Shown: positions 1 through 9,182 of the stretch, piece by piece
Position numbering within the stretch: position 1 is the first letter of the stretch
Layout: the number at the start of each line of letters is the position of its first letter
Assembly (NCBI RefSeq): GCF_029961155.1
Contig: NZ_JASBRH010000003.1
Coordinates: 124,001-188,000 of the forward strand
DNA: 64,000 nucleotides
Reading direction: 5' to 3'
Source: Pontibacterium granulatum
Lineage (GTDB): Bacteria; Pseudomonadota; Gammaproteobacteria; Pseudomonadales; Balneatricaceae
Made by a program: the position numbers and the translations under genes
The notes under the pieces: model-generated
Database searches by the model: none
What the model saw: the letters and a program-made list of their open reading frames with translations, nothing else
What the model was told of the DNA's origin: nothing

Positions 1-349
1 CTTCAAGCTTATCGGTGAACTCGTCCATCGGAATGACCGCATCATGCAATATGCCATCAATGGTATCGGCCAGCTCATGGCAGGTGGTACGCATATTATG
101 ATGAGCTTGTTCACAACTTTCGATCATCGCGTCAAGCTCATCGCTACGCCCTTTGAAGTGAGCATACATACTGTCTTCACGCGGGTGATGATACACATCG
201 GCGTAGTTGGAGATGTAGTCGACGACATCCGCCATCAAACTGAAATTCGGGTGGTTTCCTGCGCGCAGCTTTTCCACCTTCAGGCGCAAAACTGCAAGCA
301 GCTTGTTCAGATTAATGTGATCCTGGTGCAGCTCATTCAAGATGGTCAT
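1..349 (-). CDS. Hemerythrin HHE-domain protein (3' part cut by window edge)
   Basis: This is the first 116 codons of a gene that continues past the left edge. The protein begins MTILNELHQDHINLNKLL and contains HHPRED at about residues 55-60 and further His/Glu pairs (EQAHHN). This is the metal-ligand pattern of hemerythrin/HHE four-helix bundles that bind a non-haem di-iron centre. Such proteins bind O2 or NO, or act in iron-sulfur repair or redox sensing; which applies here cannot be told. The start follows a GGAG motif about 9 bases upstream. The gene is transcribed leftwards, away from the following intergenic region of about 240 bp, which holds only small hairpins. Confidence 0.8.
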   Translation of the reverse strand, partial: MTILNELHQDHINLNKLLAVLRLKVEKLRAGNHPNFSLMADVVDYISNYADVYHHPREDSMYAHFKGRSDELDAMIESCEQAHHNMRTTCHELADTIDGILHDAVIPMDEFTDKLE

Positions 350-592
350 AATGGAGCCTCCAATGATTGTGTACATCTGACTAACTATATAGTCCGGTCT
401 CACCCGGTAGTTTTGATACCTGTCAATCCTCTAGGAAAGATAGCTACAAAACGTTCACTTACCACGAAGGGCAACGACCGGGATCAGTCATCAGGTCAGG
501 ACAGAGCTTAGCAAGGGCTTATGACACCTTTCCTTTGAATACAATACATGGGCAAACCCATACCTTGTATGAGTACAACGAAGCCATTCCGT

Positions 593-2731
593 TCACGATA
601 AACGGAGGCATTCACCTATCAGTGCGCGCATCCGTCGCATCAGAGATTTTCGGCCTGCTCCGGCGTCTATCTCCTCCCAGCTACGCATCTGTAAAGCTTT
701 TGATACAAGTAAGGATAGCTCGTCTGGTGTGAGTGCGTGCCAAACGGAGCGGTTTTTCAAAGAACGGATCACCAACTTGCGGATTGGCACGATACAACTC
801 TCGTAACTGCGGTTATGTTGTACAAACGCCTCCAGATCGCGCATATCATGACTACTGAGATCCGTATCAAAACGCATCCCCTGCAGTAACATTGGTAATA
901 CCTCCACCTCCAGGTCGCGCAGGTTGTAGCCCAGCAACAACGGCAGCTGCTGGGTAAAGCGGTCACGCAGGTGGTTGTACATCAAACGCCCCGGATCAGA
1001 CAGCGGCCGGCACACCAGTGCTGCATGGGTGCCACTCACCGCATCACGGGTTTCGCCCAGGCGGATAGTGCCAAAGCCGTTATTCTGCCAAAACAACAAC
1101 AGCTCCTCTGTCGCCCCAAAGCTGGAACCCAGATAATCCCATCCAAGCCTGGCCCCTGCATTGGCGATCTCACGCAGCATCTGGCGCGCAACCCCACGGC
1201 GCTGCAGGGCCGGATGCACGGCGATACGCATGATACGGCCACACCTTAACGGCGCAGCCTCCAGGTAACCTTCCTGACCGATAACAGTTTGAGGCATCAG
1301 GTGACCTTTCGGACGCCGCTTGCCTTCCCACACCGCCTGGGCCAAATTGATGGCAATGGGTCCTTCCTCTGCAATTAATGCGGCCCCCACCACCAGCTTA
1401 TTTTGGCGGGCGATCCAGACCCTCAGGTTTGGGCTGTCTAACAGTATACGCAGATCACCCGGAGTGGTCCGGTAGTGGGCAATCACCAGCAAACCAAACA
1501 ACTGGTTCAGCAGGCTTTCATCCGTTACCAGTTGATCACGTTCAATTTCGAATATTTCAGGATCAAGCGCTGCGCAGGAGGCAATCTCGTCGGTGGGAGC
1601 CGCCTCCGCATTCAGCAGTAAGCTCTCAAACACAAAGGACTCCAACGGATCTTCAGCGGCCCAACGTACCGGCTCACTCAGCTCTACGGCACGCCAGTTG
1701 GGGGTACGTCGGTCAAGTTCGCGCCGGAAGCGAACGGCAAAGCCCTGGCCAGTCCCTTCATAACCGTGGATGGTTGAGGAAAATACGATACGCGGAAACC
1801 GTTCCAGCAATCGGGCCAGTACCGGCGAGGGGATGGCCGCAGCCTCATCCACCAGCATCACTGCGCCCTCCCCATCCAGACGACAGGCCTCATCGGGTGT
1901 CACATACCGGAGCGTGGCATTGCCACAGGTAATACTTCCGGCTTCAATACGTGTATCACTGAGGTGGCTGGCAGCATGGGCGAACACCTCTGCTACGTTG
2001 TCCAATGACGGTGCTGTGACCCAGATCGACTCCGCACCATTGCGGATCAACTGACTGGCCGCTATCCCGAGGGTGGCGGACTTTCCACGCCCACGATCGG
2101 CCGTCATAACAACGGGACGGCGCCCACGCGACAGGGTTTTGAGGATTTTTTCAACCGCTGACTTCTGGTCGTCAGATGCATACATCGCATCGACTAACGG
2201 CTCTCTCGGCTGCGGTTTTGAGTTACGCGGGGAACAAGCTTTGAAAGTATCCGGCGTAATAACGGCAACCTGATCTCCCACTCCCAATAGGCTCACAAGA
2301 CGGGAGATAAAACGGCGTCCGACCTGATCGGTACCATAGGGCTCGACCACCAGTACACTGTGCTCCGGATCATCATAGGTTGCCCATTCATCCAGGGGGG
2401 GGCATAAAAGTACCAATACGCCACCACCACACAAGGTGCCGCTGATCTGCCCGAAAGCATTGGGATTAAACCCGTCCCAGGCATCGTAGATCAGCAGGTC
2501 TATTTCCTGGCCCAAATAGCGATGCAAGTCACGCGATATCGCCTGCTGGCTCTTATCCGGCGCTTGGCGTGATACCCACAGGCTGCGGTCACCTTCACCC
2601 GCTATCCAGCCCTGGATCTTCTGGGCTTTGCCTAATGTCCAGTCGCGCTCGCCCGACACCACCAACAACTGTCGGTGGTTGTTCTGACGCGCATTTGCCT
2701 GCATCTGTTTCACAGCTTCACGCCGGATCAC
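593..2731 (-). CDS. tmcA: tRNA(Met) cytidine acetyltransferase TmcA
   Basis: 712 residues, close to the family length. TmcA makes N4-acetylcytidine at the wobble base (C34) of elongator tRNA-Met, using acetyl-CoA and ATP hydrolysis, in the cytoplasm. Visible parts: an N-terminal DUF1726-like region (about 1-190), a helicase-like ATPase with Walker A ADRGRGKSA near residue 210 and a Walker B-like DEAAAIPSP near 295, then a GNAT acetyltransferase domain with the acetyl-CoA loop HPALQRRGVARQM near 505, and a C-terminal tRNA-binding tail. It is transcribed divergently from the FGGY kinase, with 186 bp between them. Nothing looks broken. Confidence 0.93.
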   Translation of the reverse strand: MIRREAVKQMQANARQNNHRQLLVVSGERDWTLGKAQKIQGWIAGEGDRSLWVSRQAPDKSQQAISRDLHRYLGQEIDLLIYDAWDGFNPNAFGQISGTLCGGGVLVLLCPPLDEWATYDDPEHSVLVVEPYGTDQVGRRFISRLVSLLGVGDQVAVITPDTFKACSPRNSKPQPREPLVDAMYASDDQKSAVEKILKTLSRGRRPVVMTADRGRGKSATLGIAASQLIRNGAESIWVTAPSLDNVAEVFAHAASHLSDTRIEAGSITCGNATLRYVTPDEACRLDGEGAVMLVDEAAAIPSPVLARLLERFPRIVFSSTIHGYEGTGQGFAVRFRRELDRRTPNWRAVELSEPVRWAAEDPLESFVFESLLLNAEAAPTDEIASCAALDPEIFEIERDQLVTDESLLNQLFGLLVIAHYRTTPGDLRILLDSPNLRVWIARQNKLVVGAALIAEEGPIAINLAQAVWEGKRRPKGHLMPQTVIGQEGYLEAAPLRCGRIMRIAVHPALQRRGVARQMLREIANAGARLGWDYLGSSFGATEELLLFWQNNGFGTIRLGETRDAVSGTHAALVCRPLSDPGRLMYNHLRDRFTQQLPLLLGYNLRDLEVEVLPMLLQGMRFDTDLSSHDMRDLEAFVQHNRSYESCIVPIRKLVIRSLKNRSVWHALTPDELSLLVSKALQMRSWEEIDAGAGRKSLMRRMRALIGECLRLS

Positions 2732-2917
2732 GTACTACCTCCCAAACTACGACTTCGATGACTGCACTCTCCCTGCCGGCGTACGCTGCTGTCCGCCTCA
2801 ATAAGATGACTTCACCTCTGTACTATTCGCAAACTGCGTGCATTGTAGCTGATTTGCTCGCTGTGTAATTGACTCAGGACTATGCTGTAGTTACAGGCCA
2901 AGCCCGAGGTACCACGT

Positions 2918-4351
2918 TTGTCAGACACGCTCTATCTGGTTCTGGATCAGGGCGGGCAAGCCAGCCGTGCGCTGGTATTTAACGACTACGGAGAAAGTTT
3001 AGCTCAGGCCCGCGTTGAGCAAAAAACCGATATCGATACCACTGCGCCCGATCCGAAACTGATTGTGGACGCCCTGCGGCGTGCAGTTACCTGTGCCCTG
3101 CAACAGCTTTCTGCTTCACAACGGAAACTGCCGATGCGCGCTGCGCTGGTCTCTCAACGTTCAGCCTGCCTGTGCTGGGACCGGATCACCGGCCAACCAC
3201 TGACCCCCGTTATCAGCTGGCAGGATAACAGCGGTCAGTCGATCATCGACCAGCTCTACCACCACTTCAAGGAGATCCAGCGAATCTCCGGTTTAGTGCC
3301 TAACGGACATAGCCCCGCTAGCAAATGGTCCTATCTGCTGAACTCCAATGCCCTGATCGAAGCCCAGCGGCACTACCAGATGGCATGCGGCCCTCTGGCG
3401 TCTTTTCTGATCTTTCACCTATGCCGTGAGCATCCTTTCCTGATCGACAGGGTAAACGCATCTCGCACCATGCTCTATTCATTGGAAGCGCGTAACTGGA
3501 GTAATCCCCTTTGCGCACTGTTTGATGTACCACCGGAATACCTGCCCGACATACGGCCTAGCCACTACCGATACGGGACCTTGGAGATTGCCGGATCACG
3601 GATTCCATTGAAACTCGTGTGTGGTGACCAACCCGCGGCCCTGTTCAGCAACGGCTGGCCAAACCCCAGCATGTTGTCGGTCAACATGGGAACCGGCGCC
3701 TTTGTACAGATGCCGCTGCTGGTAGAAGCACAGGAACGGCCACGCACCCGACTGCTGATCTCGCCTGCCTATAGCGACCTCAACGATGAACTCCTGGTGC
3801 TGGAAGGCACCATCAACGGCGCTGCGACTGCGCTTAACCTGACCAGTCTGCCCCTGGGTCTAAACTATCAGAACAGCGATGCCTGGCGACAGCGCTATCA
3901 GCCGCTGCCCCTTTTTGTGAATGGGGTCGGAGGGCTGGGATCCCCCGATTGGTGCCCTCTGGAAAGCGGCTGGCAAGGTGTACCACCCTTTGATGCCAAA
4001 TCTAAGGTGTTGGCGGTTGCGGAGAGCATCCTGTTCCTGATCCAACGGAACATCAACGCCATGCGGGATGTAGGAAGTTTTCCCGGCAGTATCAACCTCA
4101 GCGGAGGCCTGAGCCAGCTCGACTGGATGGCCCAGGGTTTGGCCAACCTGAGTGGTCTCAACGTTCACCGTATGAACAATCCGGAATCATCTGCCCGCGG
4201 CGCTGCCTGGTTACTTTCCAGAAGCCGAAACTGGCGTCAGAGTGAGGAGACCGTCTTTACGCCTGCCGCCGCATCGGCCCTGAATGCCCGCTACCAAAGT
4301 TGGACTCAACTACTGCACGCAGCGCTGATCATCAGTGGAGCCCGTCGCTAA
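2918..4351 (+). CDS. FGGY-family carbohydrate/polyol kinase
   Basis: 477 residues of the actin/hexokinase-fold FGGY kinase family (glycerol, xylulose and ribulose kinases). The N-terminal phosphate-1 loop reads VLDQGGQASRALVF, where glycerol kinase has DQGTTSSR. The phosphate-2 loop is NMGTGAFVQM near 250, and the adenosine-motif glycines are NLSGGLSQ near 395. The start is TTG, preceded by a GAGG motif with about 9 bases of spacing; no better ATG lies in frame. The substrate cannot be read from the sequence. The convergent glycerophosphodiesterase gene 9 bp away hints at glycerol metabolism, but the departure from the canonical glycerol-kinase loop argues against calling it GlpK. Confidence 0.8.
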   Translation: MSDTLYLVLDQGGQASRALVFNDYGESLAQARVEQKTDIDTTAPDPKLIVDALRRAVTCALQQLSASQRKLPMRAALVSQRSACLCWDRITGQPLTPVISWQDNSGQSIIDQLYHHFKEIQRISGLVPNGHSPASKWSYLLNSNALIEAQRHYQMACGPLASFLIFHLCREHPFLIDRVNASRTMLYSLEARNWSNPLCALFDVPPEYLPDIRPSHYRYGTLEIAGSRIPLKLVCGDQPAALFSNGWPNPSMLSVNMGTGAFVQMPLLVEAQERPRTRLLISPAYSDLNDELLVLEGTINGAATALNLTSLPLGLNYQNSDAWRQRYQPLPLFVNGVGGLGSPDWCPLESGWQGVPPFDAKSKVLAVAESILFLIQRNINAMRDVGSFPGSINLSGGLSQLDWMAQGLANLSGLNVHRMNNPESSARGAAWLLSRSRNWRQSEETVFTPAAASALNARYQSWTQLLHAALIISGARR

Positions 4352-4360
4352 GATAGTATT

Positions 4361-5101
4361 TTAACGTTTAGTCCAACCGGCCAGCAGATCAGCCGACCGG
4401 TAACTCTCCAGGTAAGCGGCTCCATGCTTTAGCCAATAGCGTGCCCGCCGTATGGTATCAATCTCATACACCACCACCGGAACACCGATATAGCTCAAAT
4501 GCCGCCGTTGCTTGATCCGGCGCTTATTCACAAACAAGATATCCGGTTTACAGCGCTCCATCTCGTCTTGGATAGGCGGCCAGTGGCGCAGTACCAAGCC
4601 AACCTGCGGCCATCGCGTTCTGGCCGCAGCAATAAACGGCATATCAAAACTGATCAGATGAGTCTGCTTGGCCATCGGCCGCAACACGGGTAAGACTGCA
4701 TTCAGAACGGTCTCGATCCCAAAGGCCACAATCGATTCCTCTTTGATCTCGACAAACAGCTCTACCGCCGGCTGTTCTTCCGCCCAGCGGATCACCTGCA
4801 CCAGCGTGGGAATCGGCTCCCCGTGATATTTATGCCCCAGACGCCAGGGCTCACAGGCCGAATAGTGATCTAGCTGATCGTAATTCAGATGTAGGATGTT
4901 TCTATGGATACCGCAGGTACGGTAAAGGTCGGTGTCGTGAATCAGGACCGGAACCTGGTCGGCTGTAAGCTGAATATCAAATTCCAGACGGTGAACCCCG
5001 CCAGCCACAGCTTCTTTGAGTGCCCGCAGCGTATTCTCCGGATAGCGGTGTTGGTATCCGCGATGGGCGACCAGGCGCTTGCTTAACTGCGCCGCATCCA
5101 T
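4361..5101 (-). CDS. Cytoplasmic glycerophosphodiester phosphodiesterase
   Basis: 246 residues, a compact GDPD TIM barrel without a signal peptide, like cytoplasmic UgpQ. Such enzymes hydrolyse glycerophosphodiesters to sn-glycerol-3-phosphate and an alcohol. The catalytic start motif is AHRGYQHRYPENT (about 12-24), followed by the metal/acid pair EFDIQLTADQVPVLIHD and VEIKEES near 115. A GAGGGGG Shine-Dalgarno precedes the ATG. The gene converges with the FGGY kinase. Uptake of glycerophosphodiesters would need a transporter located elsewhere. Confidence 0.88.
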   Translation of the reverse strand: MDAAQLSKRLVAHRGYQHRYPENTLRALKEAVAGGVHRLEFDIQLTADQVPVLIHDTDLYRTCGIHRNILHLNYDQLDHYSACEPWRLGHKYHGEPIPTLVQVIRWAEEQPAVELFVEIKEESIVAFGIETVLNAVLPVLRPMAKQTHLISFDMPFIAAARTRWPQVGLVLRHWPPIQDEMERCKPDILFVNKRRIKQRRHLSYIGVPVVVYEIDTIRRARYWLKHGAAYLESYRSADLLAGWTKR

Positions 5102-5180
5102 AATCTACCCCCTCTCCCGCCACACTCAGGCACCTATAAACGTAGCCTAGCTTATAAACAGGAGAAGAGTATCCACGGGC

Positions 5181-6005
5181 TTACAGGGAATAGGTCACCG
5201 ATGGCAGATCAGAAACGTTTTCAGTCGATGCGATGTATTGGTTTCGGCCCGCCTTCTGTGCATCGTACAGCGCCTTTTCCGCCGCTTCGATCAGTCGCTC
5301 CGGGGTAAGCATACGGGATGGTTGCATGGTGGCTACACCAATTGTGACGGTGACAATATCAGACACCGCCGACGCTGGATGCCTAATGGCCAGGCTACGC
5401 ACATCGGCACAACACCGGGCCGCAAGTTGTGCTACCTGTTCGTTGGTGGAGGGTAACAACAGGGCAAAACGTTCATTATCAAAACGAACCGCGAGGTCGC
5501 CCGGGCGGGAGATACATTTACGCAGATCTTCTGCTATCTGCTTCAGGCAGTTCTCGCCTTCGGCTTCACCTTTCTCTTTGCGGTAGTGATCCAGGTAATC
5601 CACTTCGATCAGCATCAGGGAGAGCGGGCTGAATTCACGCACAGCGCGGCGACACTCGTTCGCGGTCACGTTATCAAAATGGGTGCGGTTAAACAGGCCT
5701 GTGGTACGGTCTATTGCACCGACCAGTTCCGCGTTTTCCCGGCTATTACTCAGTTCCGCGACGCAGGCGTTCAGCTCGGTTTCAATTGCCGCGGAGCGCC
5801 GCAGCGTGTTCTTGAGGTAACCACTGATCAGCGCGGTCAGGGCTAAGCCCACAATAAGCAGTACCGGCGCAGCAAGTTCGTCTGCGGGCATCAGCAGGTA
5901 AACAGCCAGAGAGAAAAGTATGCCTGCCAGCGCAACCAGCACAACAGGACGTGGGAAAGAGTTCACAACCGCATCGGTTTTTTGTTCTTGTGCTTCGTGC
6001 TTCAT
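5181..6005 (-). CDS. Membrane-anchored GGDEF-domain protein with degenerate active site
   Basis: Two predicted transmembrane segments (about residues 16-60) with a short loop between them are followed by a short coiled region and a GGDEF domain. The expected GG(D/E)EF signature reads RFDNERF, so both glycines are lost. The upstream metal-binding segment reads LIEVDYLDHY, where canonical enzymes have a second Asp-rich motif. Diguanylate cyclase activity is therefore doubtful; a GTP- or c-di-GMP-sensing, or purely structural, role is an inference. I place the start at an internal ATG (MKHEAQ) preceded by GGGAAC; an in-frame ATG 57 bp upstream lacks a clear ribosome site. Confidence 0.8.
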   Translation of the reverse strand: MKHEAQEQKTDAVVNSFPRPVVLVALAGILFSLAVYLLMPADELAAPVLLIVGLALTALISGYLKNTLRRSAAIETELNACVAELSNSRENAELVGAIDRTTGLFNRTHFDNVTANECRRAVREFSPLSLMLIEVDYLDHYRKEKGEAEGENCLKQIAEDLRKCISRPGDLAVRFDNERFALLLPSTNEQVAQLAARCCADVRSLAIRHPASAVSDIVTVTIGVATMQPSRMLTPERLIEAAEKALYDAQKAGRNQYIASTENVSDLPSVTYSL

Positions 6006-6137
6006 AGATCTGTTCCCGGCAGAGATACGGCTGAGTAAATACTTTTTCTGGACGCATTGCAAACCACAAGCGCCGCCAATAGCGGAATCTACGATTAACC
6101 GTAGGAAAAGAGAACTCTTCTGGGCCTGATTATGCCG

Positions 6138-6743
6138 TTACTGGCCCCAGTTATGGTTACTTTGATTGAGGAATATCAGCTCCTCAGTGGTTGAGTCACG
6201 CCCCAAAACACGGTTTCGGTGAGGAAAGCGTCCGAAGCGGGCAATCTGATCCCGGTGCTGGTGAGCAAAATCAAGAGAGCCCTGCGCCACTACTTTTTTA
6301 TGGGGTGGCACCTCCATCAACAGGTTTTCGAAACAGCGGATACTCTCGTCCTGTACAGCAAGATCTTCAGCATGCTCCAGGGGCATATAGAAAAACTGAC
6401 GTTCCGCATACTCCAACGCTTGATCATGGCCGCGCTCCATACCGGATTGGCACAATGCCAACGCCTGACCATCACCGGAAAACGCCTCCGGAGTACTACG
6501 AAAGATCGAGCGGGTAAACTGATCCAGCAGAATGATCAATGCCAGACGGGCACGCGGACTTTCACTCCACGCCGCCAACTCACCCCGCAGAGCTTGTCTC
6601 ACCAGAGCACCAAAAAGTTCTCCGATCAACTGGTCTGTTTCGTCACTGGCACCCCACCAAAGTGCCGTACGGTCACTGGTGGGGAATCCGTCCGCCATTT
6701 CACCGAACCAAAACTGCAGAATCTCTTCGACCTGTGTATTCAT
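6138..6743 (-). CDS. DUF924 family protein
   Basis: 201 residues with the typical DUF924 opening EEILQFWFGE, the mid-motif ILLDQFTRSIFR and the end motif FPHRNRVLGR. The family is all-helical (TPR-like fold) and widely conserved in proteobacteria; no biochemical function is established. A GGGGAG motif precedes the ATG. It sits between the GGDEF gene and the Smr gene, all on the minus strand, with gaps of about 75-135 bp, so co-transcription is possible but not shown. Confidence 0.85.
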   Translation of the reverse strand: MNTQVEEILQFWFGEMADGFPTSDRTALWWGASDETDQLIGELFGALVRQALRGELAAWSESPRARLALIILLDQFTRSIFRSTPEAFSGDGQALALCQSGMERGHDQALEYAERQFFYMPLEHAEDLAVQDESIRCFENLLMEVPPHKKVVAQGSLDFAHQHRDQIARFGRFPHRNRVLGRDSTTEELIFLNQSNHNWGQ

Positions 6744-6817
6744 GCTGCTCCCCTTACGTACATACTTGCGCCCTTACGAGCATAGCAATTCAAACTTCAT
6801 GAAGCATCGCTACAAGC

Positions 6818-7396
6818 TTATCGCTTCTGGTGCTGTTCCCAGTTTTCCAGCCTTTGTGTTTCATTCTTACGCAACAACACATAGGTTGCCGCCAAACCAC
6901 CATGATGCTTCTGCGCGGAGTGAAAGGCCATCACTTCGGGGATATGGGGCAACCATTGATTGAGGTAACTGCGCATGATGTTTCCCGCAGCCTTTTCATG
7001 GTTACCACGTCCATGACTGATCACCACGGAGCGGATACCAAACTTCGAGCACTCAGCAATAAATCCGATCAACTCATTCAGTGCCTGGGCGGGTGTTTTG
7101 TTATGCAAGTCAAGGCGTGCATCGGACTGATAACGTCCCAGGCGTACATTACGATACACACCGTCCTGTACCCCATCACGTTTCCACTCCAGCGGATCAA
7201 AAGGGTGCAATAGACTGACCTGCTCGGTGGATAAGCCTTCATGTACCTCACCTTCAGCGGCCTGACGGCGCTCTTTCAGACCCGCATCGCCGCGCTTTTC
7301 ATTGTGCCCGGCAAGATCTGCTTTATCGGTGGGCTTGGACGGAGTCACGCCCTCTCCCATCATCATATCCATGAAATCCAGATCGTCAGTACTCAT
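6818..7396 (-). CDS. smrA: Smr-domain DNA/RNA endonuclease (SmrA-like)
   Basis: 192 residues from the chosen start MSTDDLDFMDMMMGEG, which has a GGGGG Shine-Dalgarno; an upstream in-frame start would add an unlikely Cys/Arg-rich 37-residue leader. The N-terminal half is charged and low in complexity. The C-terminal Smr domain (about 95-185) shows LDLHNKTPAQALNEL and the catalytic-loop motif SHGRGNHE. Smr proteins without MutS domains nick DNA or cleave RNA; the E. coli paralogues SmrA and SmrB act as nucleases, SmrB in ribosome rescue. Size and motif resemble SmrA most, from memory. Confidence 0.82.
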   Translation of the reverse strand: MSTDDLDFMDMMMGEGVTPSKPTDKADLAGHNEKRGDAGLKERRQAAEGEVHEGLSTEQVSLLHPFDPLEWKRDGVQDGVYRNVRLGRYQSDARLDLHNKTPAQALNELIGFIAECSKFGIRSVVISHGRGNHEKAAGNIMRSYLNQWLPHIPEVMAFHSAQKHHGGLAATYVLLRKNETQRLENWEQHQKR

Positions 7397-7639
7397 ACAT
7401 CCCCCAGGGCCCAAATTTTCGCGGCGGCAGTATATACAATCTGAGGTTTTGACTACAGCAGCCGTACCAGGTTCACCCACGCGCTTGACGCATTCTAGCC
7501 ACCACAAGCCTCCTCCCTGCTCACGGTTTCGGTTTCATAAAGACTTAAGAAGCAAGCCTTTTTGCCTCTTTTCTCGATCCGAGTTGCAGGCTACAGTGTG
7601 TAAGAAGGTCGTTTAATTCCGTACAGATTGAGGTTAGGG

Positions 7640-8467
7640 ATGATACGTGTTCTGATTTTGTTTCTAGTACTGGTTGCTGCTGCGGCTGCCTATCTTTTTA
7701 TGAACAGATCAGCAGACCTGCCTGATCTACCAGCGTTGATAGCCCCCACAACGCCGGAGGCAGAGTCCGAACCGCCAACTGAGCCCGAACCTACTCCCGA
7801 AGTGGTGAAGCAGGCACGCGAACATATCGACCAGATCACTGCCCCACCCGAAGACTCCATCGACATTGAAAAAGCGGATCACTTTGTAACCGCCTCTCAA
7901 CTGCTTAAGCTGCCGATACAACAAACTGAAAGTGAAGCGGTTCTGGAAACAGTGGATGACGCAGGCACCAAGACCTTTGGTGTTGAAACCGGGGCTATTA
8001 GCGTCGCGCCCGTGACCACATCCGCCACACCAACCATTGTTGTGGGTGAAGCAGAGCTGACAGCAAGCAACCGAATCAAACTTCAGGAGCTGCTTGACCG
8101 TCCTGAAACCAGCGCCAAGCAGGTGTTCTATATCCACGCCGTGAACGAAGGTGACTCCCAAGGCCTGTGGGGCATCCTGCAACGAGGCCTGACACGCACC
8201 TTTGCAGAAGGGATCGTTCTGGGCAAAAAGCAACAAACGCTCTATGTCGAGATTCCTGAAGAAGCGGACGAGAAACTGGAGAACCAGCTTAGCTCCTTCC
8301 TTGGCAAGGTTTTGCAACAGAAGGTGGAAAGCACCTACATCTATAATTACCGCAGTGGGCGCCTGGGTGACGATCCTGATCTGATCGAACCCGGCCAGCA
8401 GTTGATCATTGTGGAGTTCTCCGAAGACGAACTGGTCAGAGTGTACAACCACTTTATCCGTCAGTAA
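7640..8467 (+). CDS. Membrane-anchored protein with LysM-like C-terminal segment
   Basis: 275 residues. A single N-terminal transmembrane segment (IRVLILFLVLVAAAAAYLF) is followed by a Pro/Glu-rich linker of about 45 residues and a region ending in two blocks that resemble LysM: HAVNEGDSQGLWGIL (compare xVxxGDSLWxIA) and GDDPDLIEPGQQLIIV (compare NPDxIxPGQxL). The two blocks lie about 95 residues apart, too far for one standard LysM of about 45 residues, so this would be a domain with a large insertion or a chance likeness. The ATG at 7640 has GAGG six bases upstream; a TTG at 7628 is less likely. Function unknown; an envelope or peptidoglycan-related location is inferred. Confidence 0.6.
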   Translation: MIRVLILFLVLVAAAAAYLFMNRSADLPDLPALIAPTTPEAESEPPTEPEPTPEVVKQAREHIDQITAPPEDSIDIEKADHFVTASQLLKLPIQQTESEAVLETVDDAGTKTFGVETGAISVAPVTTSATPTIVVGEAELTASNRIKLQELLDRPETSAKQVFYIHAVNEGDSQGLWGILQRGLTRTFAEGIVLGKKQQTLYVEIPEEADEKLENQLSSFLGKVLQQKVESTYIYNYRSGRLGDDPDLIEPGQQLIIVEFSEDELVRVYNHFIRQ

Positions 8468-8482
8468 CACGAGGGAAGATTG

Positions 8483-9100
8483 ATGATCGATCTTTATACC
8501 TGGGGTACGCCGAACGGTAGAAAAGTTTCTATCATGCTGGAAGCCCTGCGACTGCAATATAACGTGCATCCGATCGATATCCTGGATGGCGAGCAATTTG
8601 CCGACGACTTCCTGAAAATCAGTCCAAACAACAAAATTCCGGCGATTGTGGACCACGACGGCCCCGACGGCGAACCGATCACCGTGTTTGAGAGCGGTGC
8701 GATTCTGCTTTACCTAGCGGAAAAGTACGGCGAATTTATCCCCGACGACCTGCGCGGCCGCACCGAATGCATGGAGTGGGTCATGTGGCAGATGGGTAAT
8801 TTTGGCCCGTTTCTAGGTCAATCCCATCACTTTAACCGCTTCGCGCCGGAAAAAGTGCCCTATGCGATCAGGCGGTATAACGATGAAGCTAAACGCCTTT
8901 GGAGTGTGCTGGATACACGACTGGACGGACGCACCTTTATCCTGGGGGATGATCTGTCGATCGCAGACTTTGCCATCTATCCCTGGGCGATGCGGTACGA
9001 GTGGCAGCAGATCACCCCTGAGAATTACCCGGCGGCGAAGAGCTGGATGGAGCGGATGGGCCATATCGAATTCGTGCAGTTTGGAATGCAAGTACCCTGA
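8483..9100 (+). CDS. Glutathione S-transferase family protein (YfcG/Ure2p-like)
   Basis: 205 residues. The N-terminal thioredoxin fold opens IDLYTWGTPNGRKVSIMLEA and has the glutathione-binding SPNNKIPAIVD with cis-proline, then GAILLYLAEKYG. The all-helical C-terminal half includes DDLSIADFAIYPW. The TPNGRK segment is typical of the Nu/YfcG class, whose members have disulfide-bond reductase activity. A GAGGGA motif precedes the ATG by six bases. It lies 15 bp after the LysM-like gene and probably shares its transcript, ending at the hairpin downstream. Confidence 0.88.
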   Translation: MIDLYTWGTPNGRKVSIMLEALRLQYNVHPIDILDGEQFADDFLKISPNNKIPAIVDHDGPDGEPITVFESGAILLYLAEKYGEFIPDDLRGRTECMEWVMWQMGNFGPFLGQSHHFNRFAPEKVPYAIRRYNDEAKRLWSVLDTRLDGRTFILGDDLSIADFAIYPWAMRYEWQQITPENYPAAKSWMERMGHIEFVQFGMQVP

Positions 9101-9126
9101 TATATACCGTCGTCAAAAAACTCATT

Positions 9127-9161
9127 AAAAAAGGAGCTGGGTTTCCCTCAACTCCTTTTTT
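9127..9161. terminator. Bidirectional intrinsic terminator
   Basis: A perfect AAAAAAGGAG / CTCCTTTTTT inverted repeat around a loop of about 15 bases, with A-tract and T-tract on the two sides. It lies between two convergent genes, the glutathione transferase (+) and pyrC (-), and can serve both. Confidence 0.8.
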
Positions 9162-9182
9162 ACTTGCCGCCAGTAAAGCTAC

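Noticed and set aside
7727-8656. Open frame of 309 codons antisense to the LysM-like gene
   Set aside because: The plus-strand frame has a membrane anchor, a good ribosome site and operon spacing to the glutathione transferase; the antisense frame has none of these.
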